A stretch of DNA of 64,000 nt from DATGMP01 sp035293565 (GTDB lineage: Bacteria; Pseudomonadota; Alphaproteobacteria; BOG-932; Roseiterribacteraceae): assembly GCA_035293565.1 (NCBI GenBank), contig DATGMP010000112.1:1-64000 (forward strand), given 5' to 3'. The notes under the pieces are model-generated. The model searched no databases, was not told the origin of the DNA, and was given only the letters and a program-made list of their open reading frames with translations. Shown one piece after another: positions 7,899-16,697 of this stretch (the first letter of the stretch is position 1; every line of letters begins with the position of its first letter). The position numbers and the translations under genes are program-made.

Positions 7899-9227
7899 TC
7901 AGTTCGGGGGATGCGCGCCGCCGACAGCTCGCTTGCCCTGCGCCTGCGCTCCCCGATTGGAATTTCCGCGGTTGCGGCGACGGCGACGCTGCCCCTCGGA
8001 TGGAGGGCGCTGGCTATCCGCGCGGGGTTCGGCGGCGCGCCGTTGCTCGGCATGGCGCGCAAGCGGCGCCTGGACCGGAGCAGCAGATGCCCGAGATGAG
8101 ACCGGAGCATCGGCGGCATCGATCTTGCGGCGGATCAGCTTTTCAATGTCGCGCAGATAGGCCCGCTCGTCCGGCGCGCAAAGCGAGATCGCGCGACCGT
8201 CCTTGCCGGCGCGCGCCGTGCGGCCGATGCGGTGGACATAGGTCTCCGGCTCGTTCGGCAAGTCGAAATTGACGACGTGCGAGACTCCGTCGATGTCGAT
8301 GCCCCGCGCGGCGATGTCGGTCGCGACCAGCACCCGCAGCTTGCCAGCCCGAAAAGCGGCGAGTGCCGCCTGGCGCGCACTCTGAGATTTGTTGCCGTGA
8401 ATCGCGGCGGCGGCGATCCCCGCCTTCTCCAGATGCTCCGCAACTCTGTTGGCGCCGTGCTTGGTCCGGGTGAAGGCGATCGTACGATTCATCACGGGAT
8501 CGCGCAGCAGGTCGACCAGAACCCGCCGCTTGTCGGCCACTGGGGCGAAGAGAACCTTCTGGTCGATGCGTTCCACGGTCGTCGCCTGGGGCGTCACTTC
8601 GATCCGAACGGGCTCCTTCAAGAGTCGTGCCGCCAGATCGGCGATCTCGGCCGGCATCGTCGCCGAGAACAGAAGGGTTTGGCGCTGTTTCGGCAGCGCC
8701 GCCACCACCTTGCGGACATCATGGATGAACCCCATGTCGAGCATCCGATCGGCCTCGTCGAGCACGAAAACCTCGAGATGCGCGAGGCGGATATGTCCCT
8801 GATTCATCAGATCGAGCAGCCTGCCGGGCGTGGCGACGAGTATGTCGACTCCGCGCCGCATTGCCTCGACCTGCGGATTTTGACCGACGCCGCCGAATAT
8901 GACGGTATGGCGAAGCCCCAGATGGGCGCCGTAGCGTTTGAAGCTGTCGCCGATCTGGATCGCGAGCTCGCGCGTGGGCGTGAGGATGAGCGCGCGGGTC
9001 TCGGCCGGGCGCGGCTTTGCGGCCGCGGCGGCCAGGCGCTGCAGGATGGGCAGCGCAAAAGCAGCCGTCTTGCCGGTACCGGTCTGGGCGATACCCAACA
9101 GGTCGCGGCCGTTCAGCAGATGGGGAATGGCTTGGGATTGAATGGGCGTCGGATTCGCGTAGTTCGAATCAGCGAGAGCCCGCTGTAGCTCGGTTCTGAG
9201 GCCGATTTCCAAGAATGATTGAGTCAT
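7899..9227 (-). CDS. rhlE: DEAD-box RNA helicase, RhlE type
   Basis: RNA helicase of about 442 residues acting in rRNA maturation, mRNA decay and cold adaptation. Motifs in order: Q motif NPTPIQSQAIPHLL, Walker A AQTGTGKT, PTRELA, GG, TPGRLLDLM, DEAD in VLDEADRMLDMGF, SAT, then the second RecA domain with VLVATDIAARGIDI and HRIGRTARAG. The C-terminal 80 residues are Arg/Pro/Gln-rich, an RNA-binding tail typical of RhlE. I use ATG 9227; a GTG five codons earlier (9242) is an alternative preceded by GAGG. Transcribed alone, away from the sulfotransferase gene. Confidence 0.92.
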   Translation of the reverse strand: MTQSFLEIGLRTELQRALADSNYANPTPIQSQAIPHLLNGRDLLGIAQTGTGKTAAFALPILQRLAAAAAKPRPAETRALILTPTRELAIQIGDSFKRYGAHLGLRHTVIFGGVGQNPQVEAMRRGVDILVATPGRLLDLMNQGHIRLAHLEVFVLDEADRMLDMGFIHDVRKVVAALPKQRQTLLFSATMPAEIADLAARLLKEPVRIEVTPQATTVERIDQKVLFAPVADKRRVLVDLLRDPVMNRTIAFTRTKHGANRVAEHLEKAGIAAAAIHGNKSQSARQAALAAFRAGKLRVLVATDIAARGIDIDGVSHVVNFDLPNEPETYVHRIGRTARAGKDGRAISLCAPDERAYLRDIEKLIRRKIDAADAPVSSRASAAPVQAPLARHAEQRRAAEPRADSQRPPSEGQRRRRRNRGNSNRGAQAQGKRAVGGAHPPN

Positions 9228-9633
9228 AAAGATCCGGTTCACACGCCTCAGCCGCGGACACTCCGCGGGCGACGTGCGCCTTTGAGTGCCGCTCCGCGCG
9301 CGTGCCGGATCAGCCGATGGTTCAGGGGACGTTTCGAAATGCAGCGGGGCAGGCTCGAAGATGAGCTCCGCCTCGATTCGCGCGATCGCGAAACGCGAGC
9401 CGCGGCCATGAGGGCGCGGCGCGTTGGGCGGTTACATGCGCCCGTCGGCTGAGAAAATCAACCCCGTCGCCACCCAAAATGGGCGGGAAAGTAAATTTTT
9501 GCGCAGGGAGGGATAGGTCTGCACGTGCAACCTGCACGATGCGCAAACAATAGATCGCCAGAAAATCCAAGGGGTAGATATCCGGACAAGACTCCGTTTT
9601 GTCCGGAAAGCTTGTCAACAAGACACGTGTATC
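9228..9633. other. intergenic region between divergent rhlE and sulfotransferase genes
   Basis: About 400 bp without a convincing gene. Its right part (9480-9633) is clearly richer in A+T than the surroundings and holds several palindromes: TGCACGTGCA near 9522, the 9-bp inverted repeat listed separately, CTTGT-CA-ACAAG at about 9610-9621, and ACACGTGT directly before the sulfotransferase start. The left part, upstream of rhlE, may be a long leader, as is common for cold-inducible helicases. Confidence 0.5.
9581..9607 (+). promoter_or_regulatory. perfect 9-bp inverted repeat before sulfotransferase gene
   Basis: TCCGGACAA and TTGTCCGGA are separated by 9 bases and end 26 bases before the start codon. 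It could be an operator or an RNA hairpin in the leader. No Shine-Dalgarno sequence is visible between it and the ATG. Confidence 0.5.
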
Positions 9634-10467
9634 ATGCGCAATGTTCTTCCGTTCGTCAGAAAGAAAATCGAAAATCCGGTCTATTTTCTTCACATACCGA
9701 AAACGGCAGGGACGTCTGTTCATAAATATTTAATGAAAACGTTCCGGCGCTCGCATATCTGTTTTGCGCGGCTCTGGGATCATGTGGCGCAGGCCAAGGG
9801 CATCGACGGCTACGGCGTTTATTCCGGGCATTTCATGGATTGTCTCGAGCCGTTCCTCGGGTTGGACATGCAGACCGTAACGGTGCTGAGGGACCCGATC
9901 GAACGCTCGATCTCGCATTTTGCCCATGTGAAGCGCGACACGGCGCATCCCTATCACGCCCTGGCGCGGACCATGACGCTGCGCGACTTCTGTCTGCATC
10001 CAGAGACGCGGCACATGATCGAGAATTTCCAGAGCGCCTATCTGGCGGCACGGATACCCGATCCCATCATTCACGCGAGACGCGTTGCGCCCGAAGAAAC
10101 GGAGCGGCTCGGCCTGTCGGTCACGATCGAGCGAACGATGCTCAATCTCCGGTCAGACGGCAGCCTGTTGGGCGCCGCGCGGGCGCGTCTCAATAAATGC
10201 GTCGCGGTCGGCGTCACCGAAAGGCTGGAGGATTCGCTCGAAGCCTTCTCGCTCGCGCTCGGCGCGGCGCCACAGCGCAGCGTCCCGTTCGAGAACCGAA
10301 GCAGCAACCGGCCGAAATCTGTCGATGCGGAGACGCTCGAGCTCATCCGGGACCTGACGGCTGTCGATGCGGCGGTCTACCGAATGGCGCAAAACCTACT
10401 CGACGCCCGGCTAGCCCATCTGCGGCATGCGGCGCACGCCGCTCGTCCGTGGTACTCGCAGCAATAG
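9634..10467 (+). CDS. sulfotransferase family protein
   Basis: 277 residues of the PAPS-dependent sulfotransferase family 2 fold. The 5'-phosphosulfate-binding loop is HIPKTAGTS at residues 20-28, and the 3'-phosphate motif is VTVLRDPIERSISHF starting at residue 82. Such enzymes transfer sulfate from PAPS to carbohydrates, lipids or other acceptors; in bacteria they often decorate surface polysaccharide. No signal peptide is seen. Neighbours are unrelated, so the acceptor cannot be inferred. The upstream DNA is AT-rich with unusual palindromes and no evident ribosome site, which hints at horizontal acquisition or non-standard translation control. Confidence 0.82.
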   Translation: MRNVLPFVRKKIENPVYFLHIPKTAGTSVHKYLMKTFRRSHICFARLWDHVAQAKGIDGYGVYSGHFMDCLEPFLGLDMQTVTVLRDPIERSISHFAHVKRDTAHPYHALARTMTLRDFCLHPETRHMIENFQSAYLAARIPDPIIHARRVAPEETERLGLSVTIERTMLNLRSDGSLLGAARARLNKCVAVGVTERLEDSLEAFSLALGAAPQRSVPFENRSSNRPKSVDAETLELIRDLTAVDAAVYRMAQNLLDARLAHLRHAAHAARPWYSQQ

Positions 10468-10507
10468 CGCGTAGAGCCCGAGGGCGACGCTCGGGAGTCA
10501 CGCTTAT

Positions 10508-11086
10508 TCAGATCAGATACGCCGCGGCCGCGAGGATAATGCCGGCGACCGTCAGCAGCAGCGCGCCGTACCAGATCTTCGGCCGGCGCGACAGAAGAGC
10601 GATCGAAGCGCCGGCCACGGCCGCATGCACGATTCCTTCGGCGACAGTCAGTGTGTGGTGCCGCTCGAAATGGCGATCGGCGGATTTGCCGCGCTCTTCG
10701 ACATCCGCTTCGAAGCGTTTTGCCGTAGCCTGGATGTCGGGCTGCTCCTTGGAAAAGCGATCCGATTGGTCCTTGAGCTTTTGCGCCGCCTCGGGCGTTG
10801 CCGCGATCGCCGCGCCCAGATCATAGACATGCTTCTTCAGGCTCTCGGCCTGATAATTCGTCCAGGCATCCGACGCCTTGGCCTGCGCCAGCACCGCTTC
10901 GTTCTTCTCGACGAAAGTGTGCGCGGCCTCCGTCTCGCCGAGCGCGCCGATCGTGGCGCCGATCACCGCCATGATCGCGATCGAGAGCGTCACGCGCAGC
11001 GTGAGCGGATCACCCGATTCAGCCGCATGCGCGCTGTGCTCGGCATGCTCCATGGCTTCGTTCTGCTGTTCTGTGAGTTCGGTCAT
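10508..11086 (-). CDS. DUF4337 family membrane protein
   Basis: 192 residues. The N-terminus is acidic and His/Glu/Ala rich (EHAEHSAHAAESGD). It is followed by a membrane helix (about 30-50), a long soluble helical middle rich in Ala/Lys/Glu (about 55-140), and two closely spaced C-terminal helices (GIVHAAVAGASIALLS and WYGALLLTVAGIILAAAAYL). This architecture matches DUF4337, a family without known function. Its ATG overlaps the stop of the upstream FMN glutamate-synthase-family gene by 4 bp, so the two are translationally coupled. Confidence 0.8.
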   Translation of the reverse strand: MTELTEQQNEAMEHAEHSAHAAESGDPLTLRVTLSIAIMAVIGATIGALGETEAAHTFVEKNEAVLAQAKASDAWTNYQAESLKKHVYDLGAAIAATPEAAQKLKDQSDRFSKEQPDIQATAKRFEADVEERGKSADRHFERHHTLTVAEGIVHAAVAGASIALLSRRPKIWYGALLLTVAGIILAAAAYLI

Positions 11087-12696
11087 GCAGCTGGCTGGAA
11101 GCTGTCTGCCTGGGCCACGCGCCAGGTATCGCGATAGCGCGGATCGTCGGTCCCGGCGAGGATCTCGCCGGGCTCGAGGAAGCGATAGGTCTGATCGTAG
11201 GTCTCCACCCGGCTGGCGCCGACACGACGCAGGAAATGGCGGGGCCTCAGATCGTTCGGATGATCGAGTCCGGCCGCCGCCACGACCTCGTTCAACGCCT
11301 CTAGCGTATGGCGATGAAAATTATACACCCGCTCGGCCTTGTCGGAGACGACGAGCGAGCGCTGGCGAATGGGATCCTGCGTGGTCACGCCGACCGGGCA
11401 GCGCCCGGTGTGGCAGCTCTGCGCCTGGATGCAGCCGATTGCGAACATGAAGCCGCGCGCGGAATTGCACCAATTCGCGCCCATCGCCATCGTGCGCGCA
11501 ATATCGAATGCAGTGATGATCTTGCCGCTGGCGCCGAGCTTGATGCGATCGCGGATGCCCAAGCCAACCAAGGCGTTGTGGACGAACATCAGCCCTTCCT
11601 GGAGCGGCATCCCCATATGGTCGACGAATTCGAGCGGCGCCGCGCCGGTGCCGCCCTCTTTGCCGTCGACGACGATGAAATCGGGATAGATGCCGCTCGC
11701 CAGCATCGCCTTGCAAATGCCGAGAAACTCCCAAGGATGGCCGACGCAGAGCTTGAAGCCGGTCGGCTTCCCGCCGGACAGCTCGCGGAGCCGCGCGACG
11801 AATTCGAGCAGACCGATCGGCGTGGAGAAAGCCGGATGGCGCGCCGGCGATACGCAATCGATGCCCATCGGCACGCCCCGCGCCTCGGCGATCTCCTCGG
11901 AGACCTTGGCCGCCGGCAGAACGCCGCCATGGCCGGGCTTAGCCCCTTGGGACAGCTTCACCTCGACCATCTTCACCTGATCGACCGCGACCTGATCGGC
12001 GAAGCGCTCGGTCGAAAAGCTGCCGTCGGCATTGCGGCAGCCGAAATAGCCGCTGCCAATCTCCCAGACGATGTCGCCGCCGAACTCGCGGTGATAGCGG
12101 CTCAAGCCCCCCTCGCCCGTGTCATGGGCGAAGCCGCCCATCTTTGCGCCCTTGTTGAGCGACCGGATCGCATTGGCGCTCAGGGCGCCGAAGCTCATGG
12201 CCGAAATGTTGAAGACGGAGGCCGAATAGGGACGCTTGCAATCGGGGCCGCCCACCTTGATCCGGAACGGCTCCTTGGCCGGATCGGACGGCGAAAGCGA
12301 GTGATTCAGCCATTCATAGCGCGGGCCGTAAACGTCGAGCTGGGTGCCGAGCGGACGCTTGTCGAGCTGGCTCTTGGCCCGCTGATAGACGATGGAGCGC
12401 GTGTCCCGCGCGAACGGCGTGCCGTCGGTGTCGCTCTCCAGAAAATATTGCCGGATCTCCGGCCGCACATCCTCGAGCAGGAAGCGGATGTGGGCCGCGA
12501 TCGGATAGCTCCTGAGGATGCTGTGCTTGGTCTGGATCAGGTCGTGCGTGCCGACGGCGGCCAGGAACAGCGCGATCGCAAAGAAGGGCAGAAAAGCCGC
12601 ATGGACGAAGGCCAGCACCAGGAAGATCACGGTCGCGGAGAGGACCAGCGTGTAGGTGATGTAGCGGCGGCTGAGGGCGAGAACCAGGAACGGCAT
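11083..12696 (-). CDS. FMN-binding glutamate synthase family protein
   Basis: 537 residues. Two N-terminal hydrophobic stretches (YTLVLSATVIFLVLAFVHAA and FFAIALFLAAV) anchor it to the membrane. The rest matches the FMN/TIM-barrel synthase domain of GltB: ISAMSFGALSANAIRSLNKG, HDTGEGGLS, VKLSQGAKPGHGGVLP, DGKEGGTGAAPLEF, and a Cys cluster in GCIQAQSCHTGRCPVGVTTQ. It lacks the glutaminase and central domains, so it is not a complete glutamate synthase. Stand-alone, membrane-tethered homologues are common in proteobacteria and have no firmly established reaction. An AAGGTGAG ribosome site precedes the ATG. It forms an operon with the DUF4337 gene. Confidence 0.88.
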   Translation of the reverse strand: MPFLVLALSRRYITYTLVLSATVIFLVLAFVHAAFLPFFAIALFLAAVGTHDLIQTKHSILRSYPIAAHIRFLLEDVRPEIRQYFLESDTDGTPFARDTRSIVYQRAKSQLDKRPLGTQLDVYGPRYEWLNHSLSPSDPAKEPFRIKVGGPDCKRPYSASVFNISAMSFGALSANAIRSLNKGAKMGGFAHDTGEGGLSRYHREFGGDIVWEIGSGYFGCRNADGSFSTERFADQVAVDQVKMVEVKLSQGAKPGHGGVLPAAKVSEEIAEARGVPMGIDCVSPARHPAFSTPIGLLEFVARLRELSGGKPTGFKLCVGHPWEFLGICKAMLASGIYPDFIVVDGKEGGTGAAPLEFVDHMGMPLQEGLMFVHNALVGLGIRDRIKLGASGKIITAFDIARTMAMGANWCNSARGFMFAIGCIQAQSCHTGRCPVGVTTQDPIRQRSLVVSDKAERVYNFHRHTLEALNEVVAAAGLDHPNDLRPRHFLRRVGASRVETYDQTYRFLEPGEILAGTDDPRYRDTWRVAQADSFQPAA

Positions 12697-12818
12697 GGCG
12701 ACTCACCTTGGGCGAGAAGACTTAATTAGCACTTTCCCCGGCGGGGTTGGAATCGTTCTTCCGCGTCGGGACATCTCGTAATAGCGTGCTTCAACGCGGC
12801 CTGATTTGGGGAGGAGAC

Positions 12819-13601
12819 ATGATCGCGAAGCAATATGGGCCTTGGGCGCTGATCGTCGGCGGATCCGAGGGGGTGGGCGCGAGCTTCGCCTTCAAACTGG
12901 CGGCGGAAGGACTCAACCTGGCCCTCATCGCCCGCAAGCCCGGGCCGTTGGCGGAACTCGCCGCCGCGGTCAAATCTCGATCGAAAGTGGACGTGCGGAC
13001 GCTTTCGATGGATATCCGCGCCGCCGATATGCTGGATCGCGTGCGCCGCCTGACCGACGATATCGAAGTCGGCCTGCTGATCTACAATGCCGGAGCGGTT
13101 ACGCGGTTCTCGCAGTTCCTGGACGCCTCCCTGGAAGACGCTCTCGACATGGTGCGCCTCAACGCGCTGGGACAGGCGATTCTGGCCCATCATTTCGGAA
13201 GCCGGATGCGGCCACGCGGGCGCGGCGGGATCATTCTGGTCGGATCGATGGCCGGCTATGCCGGCGCCCCAGGCGAGATCTGCTATGCCGCTTCGAAGGC
13301 CTTCAGCCGGATCTTCGCGGAAGGACTATGGCACGAGCTCAAGCCCCACGGCGTGCACGTCCTCGGCCTGACGCTGGGGCTCACCCGGACACCGTCCATG
13401 GCACGTCTGGGCATGGCGATGGACAATCCCGACTTCGTCCCGGCGGAGCCCGACGATGTGGCGCAAGCCGGGCTCGACAATCTCGCGAACGGCCCGCTCT
13501 TCACGATCGGCGGCGAGGAAGGCGCAAAGTATCTCAGCACCCTGCCACGCGCCCAAGCCGTCGAATTCATGGCCCAGGGCGCCAAGAGCCTGCACGGTTA
13601 G
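12819..13601 (+). CDS. short-chain dehydrogenase/reductase
   Basis: 260-residue SDR. The Rossmann glycine motif is GGSEGVG (residues 14-20), the structural motif is IYNAGAV, and the catalytic Ser-Tyr-Lys set lies in GSMAGYAGAPGEICYAASKAF. NAD(P)H is used to oxidise or reduce a hydroxyl/keto group on an unknown substrate. The ATG at 12819 follows a strong GGGGAGGAG; the open frame continues 24 codons upstream but without a ribosome site. It converges with the O-methyltransferase gene, 10 bp away. Confidence 0.9.
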   Translation: MIAKQYGPWALIVGGSEGVGASFAFKLAAEGLNLALIARKPGPLAELAAAVKSRSKVDVRTLSMDIRAADMLDRVRRLTDDIEVGLLIYNAGAVTRFSQFLDASLEDALDMVRLNALGQAILAHHFGSRMRPRGRGGIILVGSMAGYAGAPGEICYAASKAFSRIFAEGLWHELKPHGVHVLGLTLGLTRTPSMARLGMAMDNPDFVPAEPDDVAQAGLDNLANGPLFTIGGEEGAKYLSTLPRAQAVEFMAQGAKSLHG

Positions 13602-13611
13602 CGAACGAGGG

Positions 13612-14628
13612 CTATTTGATCCCGATCACCATCCCGTCCGAGCCCGGCAAGCGCTCGACGCGGGTTTCGCGGAAGCCTGCTTCGCGCATCCAGCCCATGC
13701 AGTCGGCCCCCGTATAGTCGAAGCCGCCCGGCGTTTCGATCAGCATGTTGAGGCTCATCAGGAGGCCGAAGGCGTTGCTGCGCCGTTCGTCGTCGATCAG
13801 CGCCTCATAGACGATCAGCGCGCCGCCCTCCGGCAGCGCCGCATGCGCCTTGCGCAGCAGCATCATCTTAGTGTCGAGATCCCAGTCATGAAGGATGTGA
13901 CCCATCACCAGGACATCGACGGTCGGCAGCGAAGATCCTGCGAAGAAGTCGCCGGATTGGAATTTCAGCCTTCCGGCGAGTCCGCGGCTTTCAACGTAGC
14001 GCTCGAAGATTGGTTGGACGGGCGCCAAGTCGAAGCCGATTCCCTCGAGATGCGGATGCGCCAGCGCGATCTCGACCGGGAAGGCGCCCTGCGCGCAGCC
14101 TATATCGGCGAAGGTCCTGCGGCTGTTCCACGGAAAGGCGGCCGCGATGGCGCGCGCTGTCGGCAAGCTGATTCCGGACATTGCCTTTAGAAAGCCTTCG
14201 AGCCGCGCCGGGTCGGCATAGAGCGTCTCGAACAGCCCGGCCTTGCCGTCGGCCGCTTCGTTCTGAGGCTTGCCGGTCCTGAGCGCGGCCGTGAGCCGTC
14301 CCCAGAAGCCGTAAAGCCGCGTATTGGCCATCTCAAGGATTCCGCCGACATAGGTCGGCTTGTCGCGGTCGAGATAATAGTCGGCCTCGGGCCGGTTGGC
14401 GTAAAGTCCATCATTCCGGTCCAGAATTCCGAACGCCACAAGCGTGTCCAGGAAATCGCGAGCACTGCGCTCATGCAGGCCGAGCCGGACCTTCAAGGCT
14501 TCCAACGGAAGCGGACCGTTGGCCAGCTCGGTGAAAAGCCCGAGCTCGACCGCCGACAGGAGCGTCTTCGATCCCAAAAAGGCCATACCCAGCTGGAGGA
14601 TGCCTTGCGGCGACGGCGGTTGAGCCAT
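13612..14628 (-). CDS. O-methyltransferase, acetylserotonin/hydroxyneurosporene type
   Basis: 338 residues. The N-terminal half is a winged-helix dimerisation domain (LLSAVELGLFTELANGPLPL, then ERSARDFLDTLVAFGILDR). The C-terminal half is a SAM-binding Rossmann fold with motif I FADIGCAQGAFPVEIA and the catalytic-region motif VLVMGHILHDWDLDTKMMLL, whose His is the usual general base of this family. It would methylate a hydroxyl on a small aromatic or polyene-type molecule. The chosen ATG is preceded by GGGAGCG; an upstream in-frame ATG at 14661 is less likely. It is transcribed alone, so no pathway can be assigned. Confidence 0.85.
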   Translation of the reverse strand: MAQPPSPQGILQLGMAFLGSKTLLSAVELGLFTELANGPLPLEALKVRLGLHERSARDFLDTLVAFGILDRNDGLYANRPEADYYLDRDKPTYVGGILEMANTRLYGFWGRLTAALRTGKPQNEAADGKAGLFETLYADPARLEGFLKAMSGISLPTARAIAAAFPWNSRRTFADIGCAQGAFPVEIALAHPHLEGIGFDLAPVQPIFERYVESRGLAGRLKFQSGDFFAGSSLPTVDVLVMGHILHDWDLDTKMMLLRKAHAALPEGGALIVYEALIDDERRSNAFGLLMSLNMLIETPGGFDYTGADCMGWMREAGFRETRVERLPGSDGMVIGIK

Positions 14629-14824
14629 GATGCGCTCCCGTTCGTTGATCAGCATGATCACACGCGTTCCGCATACGATACTACCTTCTGAACCGGTTCA
14701 CTGGGAGCGGCGATTTTGCCGAGAACAGCATGAGCGGAAAAGCGATCTCGGCTCGCTGCTGCGTCGCCCGCCTCCTCGGCATCGGAGTCCGGCCGGAACA
14801 TGTGAGGACGCCAGAGGTGCTGGC

Positions 14825-16105
14825 CTAGCGGCAGGCCGCTGATCGCCCTTCGAAGCGGCAATGCGCCAGCACCCGGTCGCCTTCGATGGCATAGAGCGTG
14901 CCGTCCCAACCCTTCTCGGTCCGATCCATCACCAGATAGCCATATTGGGTGGTCGCGAACGCGCGGGCTTTCATGCCGTCGATCTCGACATTGGAGCCGG
15001 CAGGCAACTCCATCTGATCGAACAGCGAGCCGCCCATTCCGGCAACCAGCTGCGCCGGCCGCCAGCCGCGAAAATCATAGCTCGCAAAGGTATGGACATG
15101 CCCGGACACGACCATTTCGAGATTGGGCGGGATCTCTGGATCGATGGCCGTCTGCTCGGTGCGGTTCAGCGGTTTGAGATCGACCTTCTCGGAGGCGGGC
15201 CGCTTGATCGGCGCCAAGGCCCACACGGGTCTATGGGTCAGGATCCAGAATGGCCCTTGGACCGCCGTGGTCGCTTTCGCGAGGCTGGCCGCATAACGCT
15301 GCGCATAATCGGGCGCCGCCTTGGCATCGTCGGCCGCAGCGCTGTCGGTGATCACGAAAGAGAGTCGGTCGATGGCGACGGCAAAGGCATCGTCGATTAC
15401 CGGGCAATCGAGCACGGCCTCCGCCGAATCGAGAAACCGGAACCAGCCCCTGCCGCCGCGGCCGCAGAGCTCGTGATTGCCGCGCACCATGATCCAGGGC
15501 GCAACGTCGAGGAGCGGCGCGGCCGGTTGAAAGAAATCGAGATTCCAGACAGCCCAATTGTCGCCCGAGGGCGTGCCGGCGCAACCTGCCACACCCGCCG
15601 GACATGGGCTCTCGCGGTAGTGATAGTCGCCGACATGGATGACGAGGTCTGGATGCCTGGCGGCGACGGCGGCCGTCACTCGAGTGAAGGGCCAGGCTTT
15701 CGGGTCATTGCAAAACTGGACCGCCTCGCCCTTCAGCCTGCAGCCCGTGTCGCCGAAGACGACGATCCGTTTCACTTCGCGATGAAGGATCGGCAGTGCG
15801 CGGCCGTCTAGCCGGATCGAGGCTGCGGTTTGCGGCGCCGAAACTTCGCAAGCGCGAACCGGAAAGGCCTGATCCGGTGCCGCGCGCTCCGCCATCTGCG
15901 CCGGCTTGCCGTCGATTTCGATCATCGGACATGCGGAAGCCCGCGTAATCGCGCGAATGGAGATCGCGCCGCCAGACGCGAGCTCGACCCAGCTCGCCAA
16001 AGGCGGAGTTGGGGGAGAAGGCGGCGGTAGCGCCGATTTGCAGCCGGATAAGATCGTCGAAGCGAGGATCAGGAACGTCGCGAATCCGAGCTTCGATTCA
16101 CGCAT
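14825..16105 (-). CDS. lipoprotein metallophosphoesterase (calcineurin-like)
   Basis: 426 residues. A lipoprotein signal ends in the lipobox LSGC (Cys22) and is followed by a Pro-rich linker, so it is probably membrane-anchored facing the periplasm. The calcineurin-like metal motifs are in order: VFGDTGC, HVGDYHYRESPC, MVRGNHELC, LTHRPVW and VSGHVHTFASYDF. Extra Cys residues (GVAGCAGTPSG and others) suggest disulfides. The likely activity is hydrolysis of phosphomono- or diesters outside the cytoplasm; the substrate is unknown. Confidence 0.88.
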   Translation of the reverse strand: MRESKLGFATFLILASTILSGCKSALPPPSPPTPPLASWVELASGGAISIRAITRASACPMIEIDGKPAQMAERAAPDQAFPVRACEVSAPQTAASIRLDGRALPILHREVKRIVVFGDTGCRLKGEAVQFCNDPKAWPFTRVTAAVAARHPDLVIHVGDYHYRESPCPAGVAGCAGTPSGDNWAVWNLDFFQPAAPLLDVAPWIMVRGNHELCGRGGRGWFRFLDSAEAVLDCPVIDDAFAVAIDRLSFVITDSAAADDAKAAPDYAQRYAASLAKATTAVQGPFWILTHRPVWALAPIKRPASEKVDLKPLNRTEQTAIDPEIPPNLEMVVSGHVHTFASYDFRGWRPAQLVAGMGGSLFDQMELPAGSNVEIDGMKARAFATTQYGYLVMDRTEKGWDGTLYAIEGDRVLAHCRFEGRSAACR

Positions 16106-16195
16106 GCACGCCTCCGGCTGAATAGCGGCCCTTCCATAGCCGGCACAGGCGATTCTCGCGAGCGCCTTTCTGCAGGCGTTCGCGTTTTAGGGGTC

Positions 16196-16220
16196 GCGGG
16201 CGGCCGTGGAGGCCGCCCGC
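16196..16220 (-). terminator. strong GC hairpin after small secreted protein gene
   Basis: Perfect 10-bp inverted repeat GCGGGCGGCC / GGCCGCCCGC with a 5-nt loop, 9 bases past the stop of the gene at 16229-16573. There is no U-run, so termination by this stem alone is uncertain; it may protect the 3' end of the mRNA. Confidence 0.5.
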
Positions 16221-16228
16221 TCAAACGC

Positions 16229-16573
16229 TTATTGCTTGGTCGCGGTGAAGGTGCCCGAACCGCCGCCGACGTCGATCGAGCCCTTCATCGACTTGTCGCT
16301 ATCGGCTGTGCCCTTGAAGTCGAGCGAATAGCCGCCCGCCGACCAGGTCCAAGCCACATTGGTGCCCGATACAGTGCCGTTGGAGATATCACCGGAATTG
16401 TCGCCTGTGCCGCACTTGCCAGTGAGCGCGCCGCCGGCCTGCTTGAACGTGCAGGTCGGCTCGACCGCATTGCCGGCGATGTCGCCCTTCACTGCCCAGG
16501 TGCCCGAAAGGTCGGCGGCCGAGGCCACGCCCGCCACCAGGGTCGCAGTCGCGACCGCGAATATCAGCTTCAT
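16229..16573 (-). CDS. small secreted beta-rich protein of unknown function
   Basis: 114 residues with a signal peptide (KLIFAVATATLVAGVASAAD). The mature region is Gly/Thr/Ser rich with alternating hydrophobics (DLSGTWAVKGDIAGN, GGALTGKCGTGDNSGDISNG, GGGSGTFTATKQ), suggesting a small beta-barrel or sandwich; two Cys could form a disulfide. The ATG follows GGAGGGAGA. It has a good ribosome site and its own strong hairpin, so it may be well expressed. Similar SGTW...G-rich proteins are common in alphaproteobacteria, but I know no assigned role. Confidence 0.75.
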   Translation of the reverse strand: MKLIFAVATATLVAGVASAADLSGTWAVKGDIAGNAVEPTCTFKQAGGALTGKCGTGDNSGDISNGTVSGTNVAWTWSAGGYSLDFKGTADSDKSMKGSIDVGGGSGTFTATKQ

Positions 16574-16697
16574 CGAAATCTCCCTCCATTGATCGTTCTG
16601 GCGCCGAAGCGGCCTTCTGATACGCCCGCTCGTCGGCGCTCCCGCGCTCGACCGAGCGCCGGCCACTTAACACCAGATTGGATCGGCGTTCCAGTAA

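Noticed and set aside
11308..12729. 473-codon open frame opposite the FMN glutamate-synthase-family gene
   Set aside because: Antisense shadow; the minus-strand protein has intact FMN-domain motifs.
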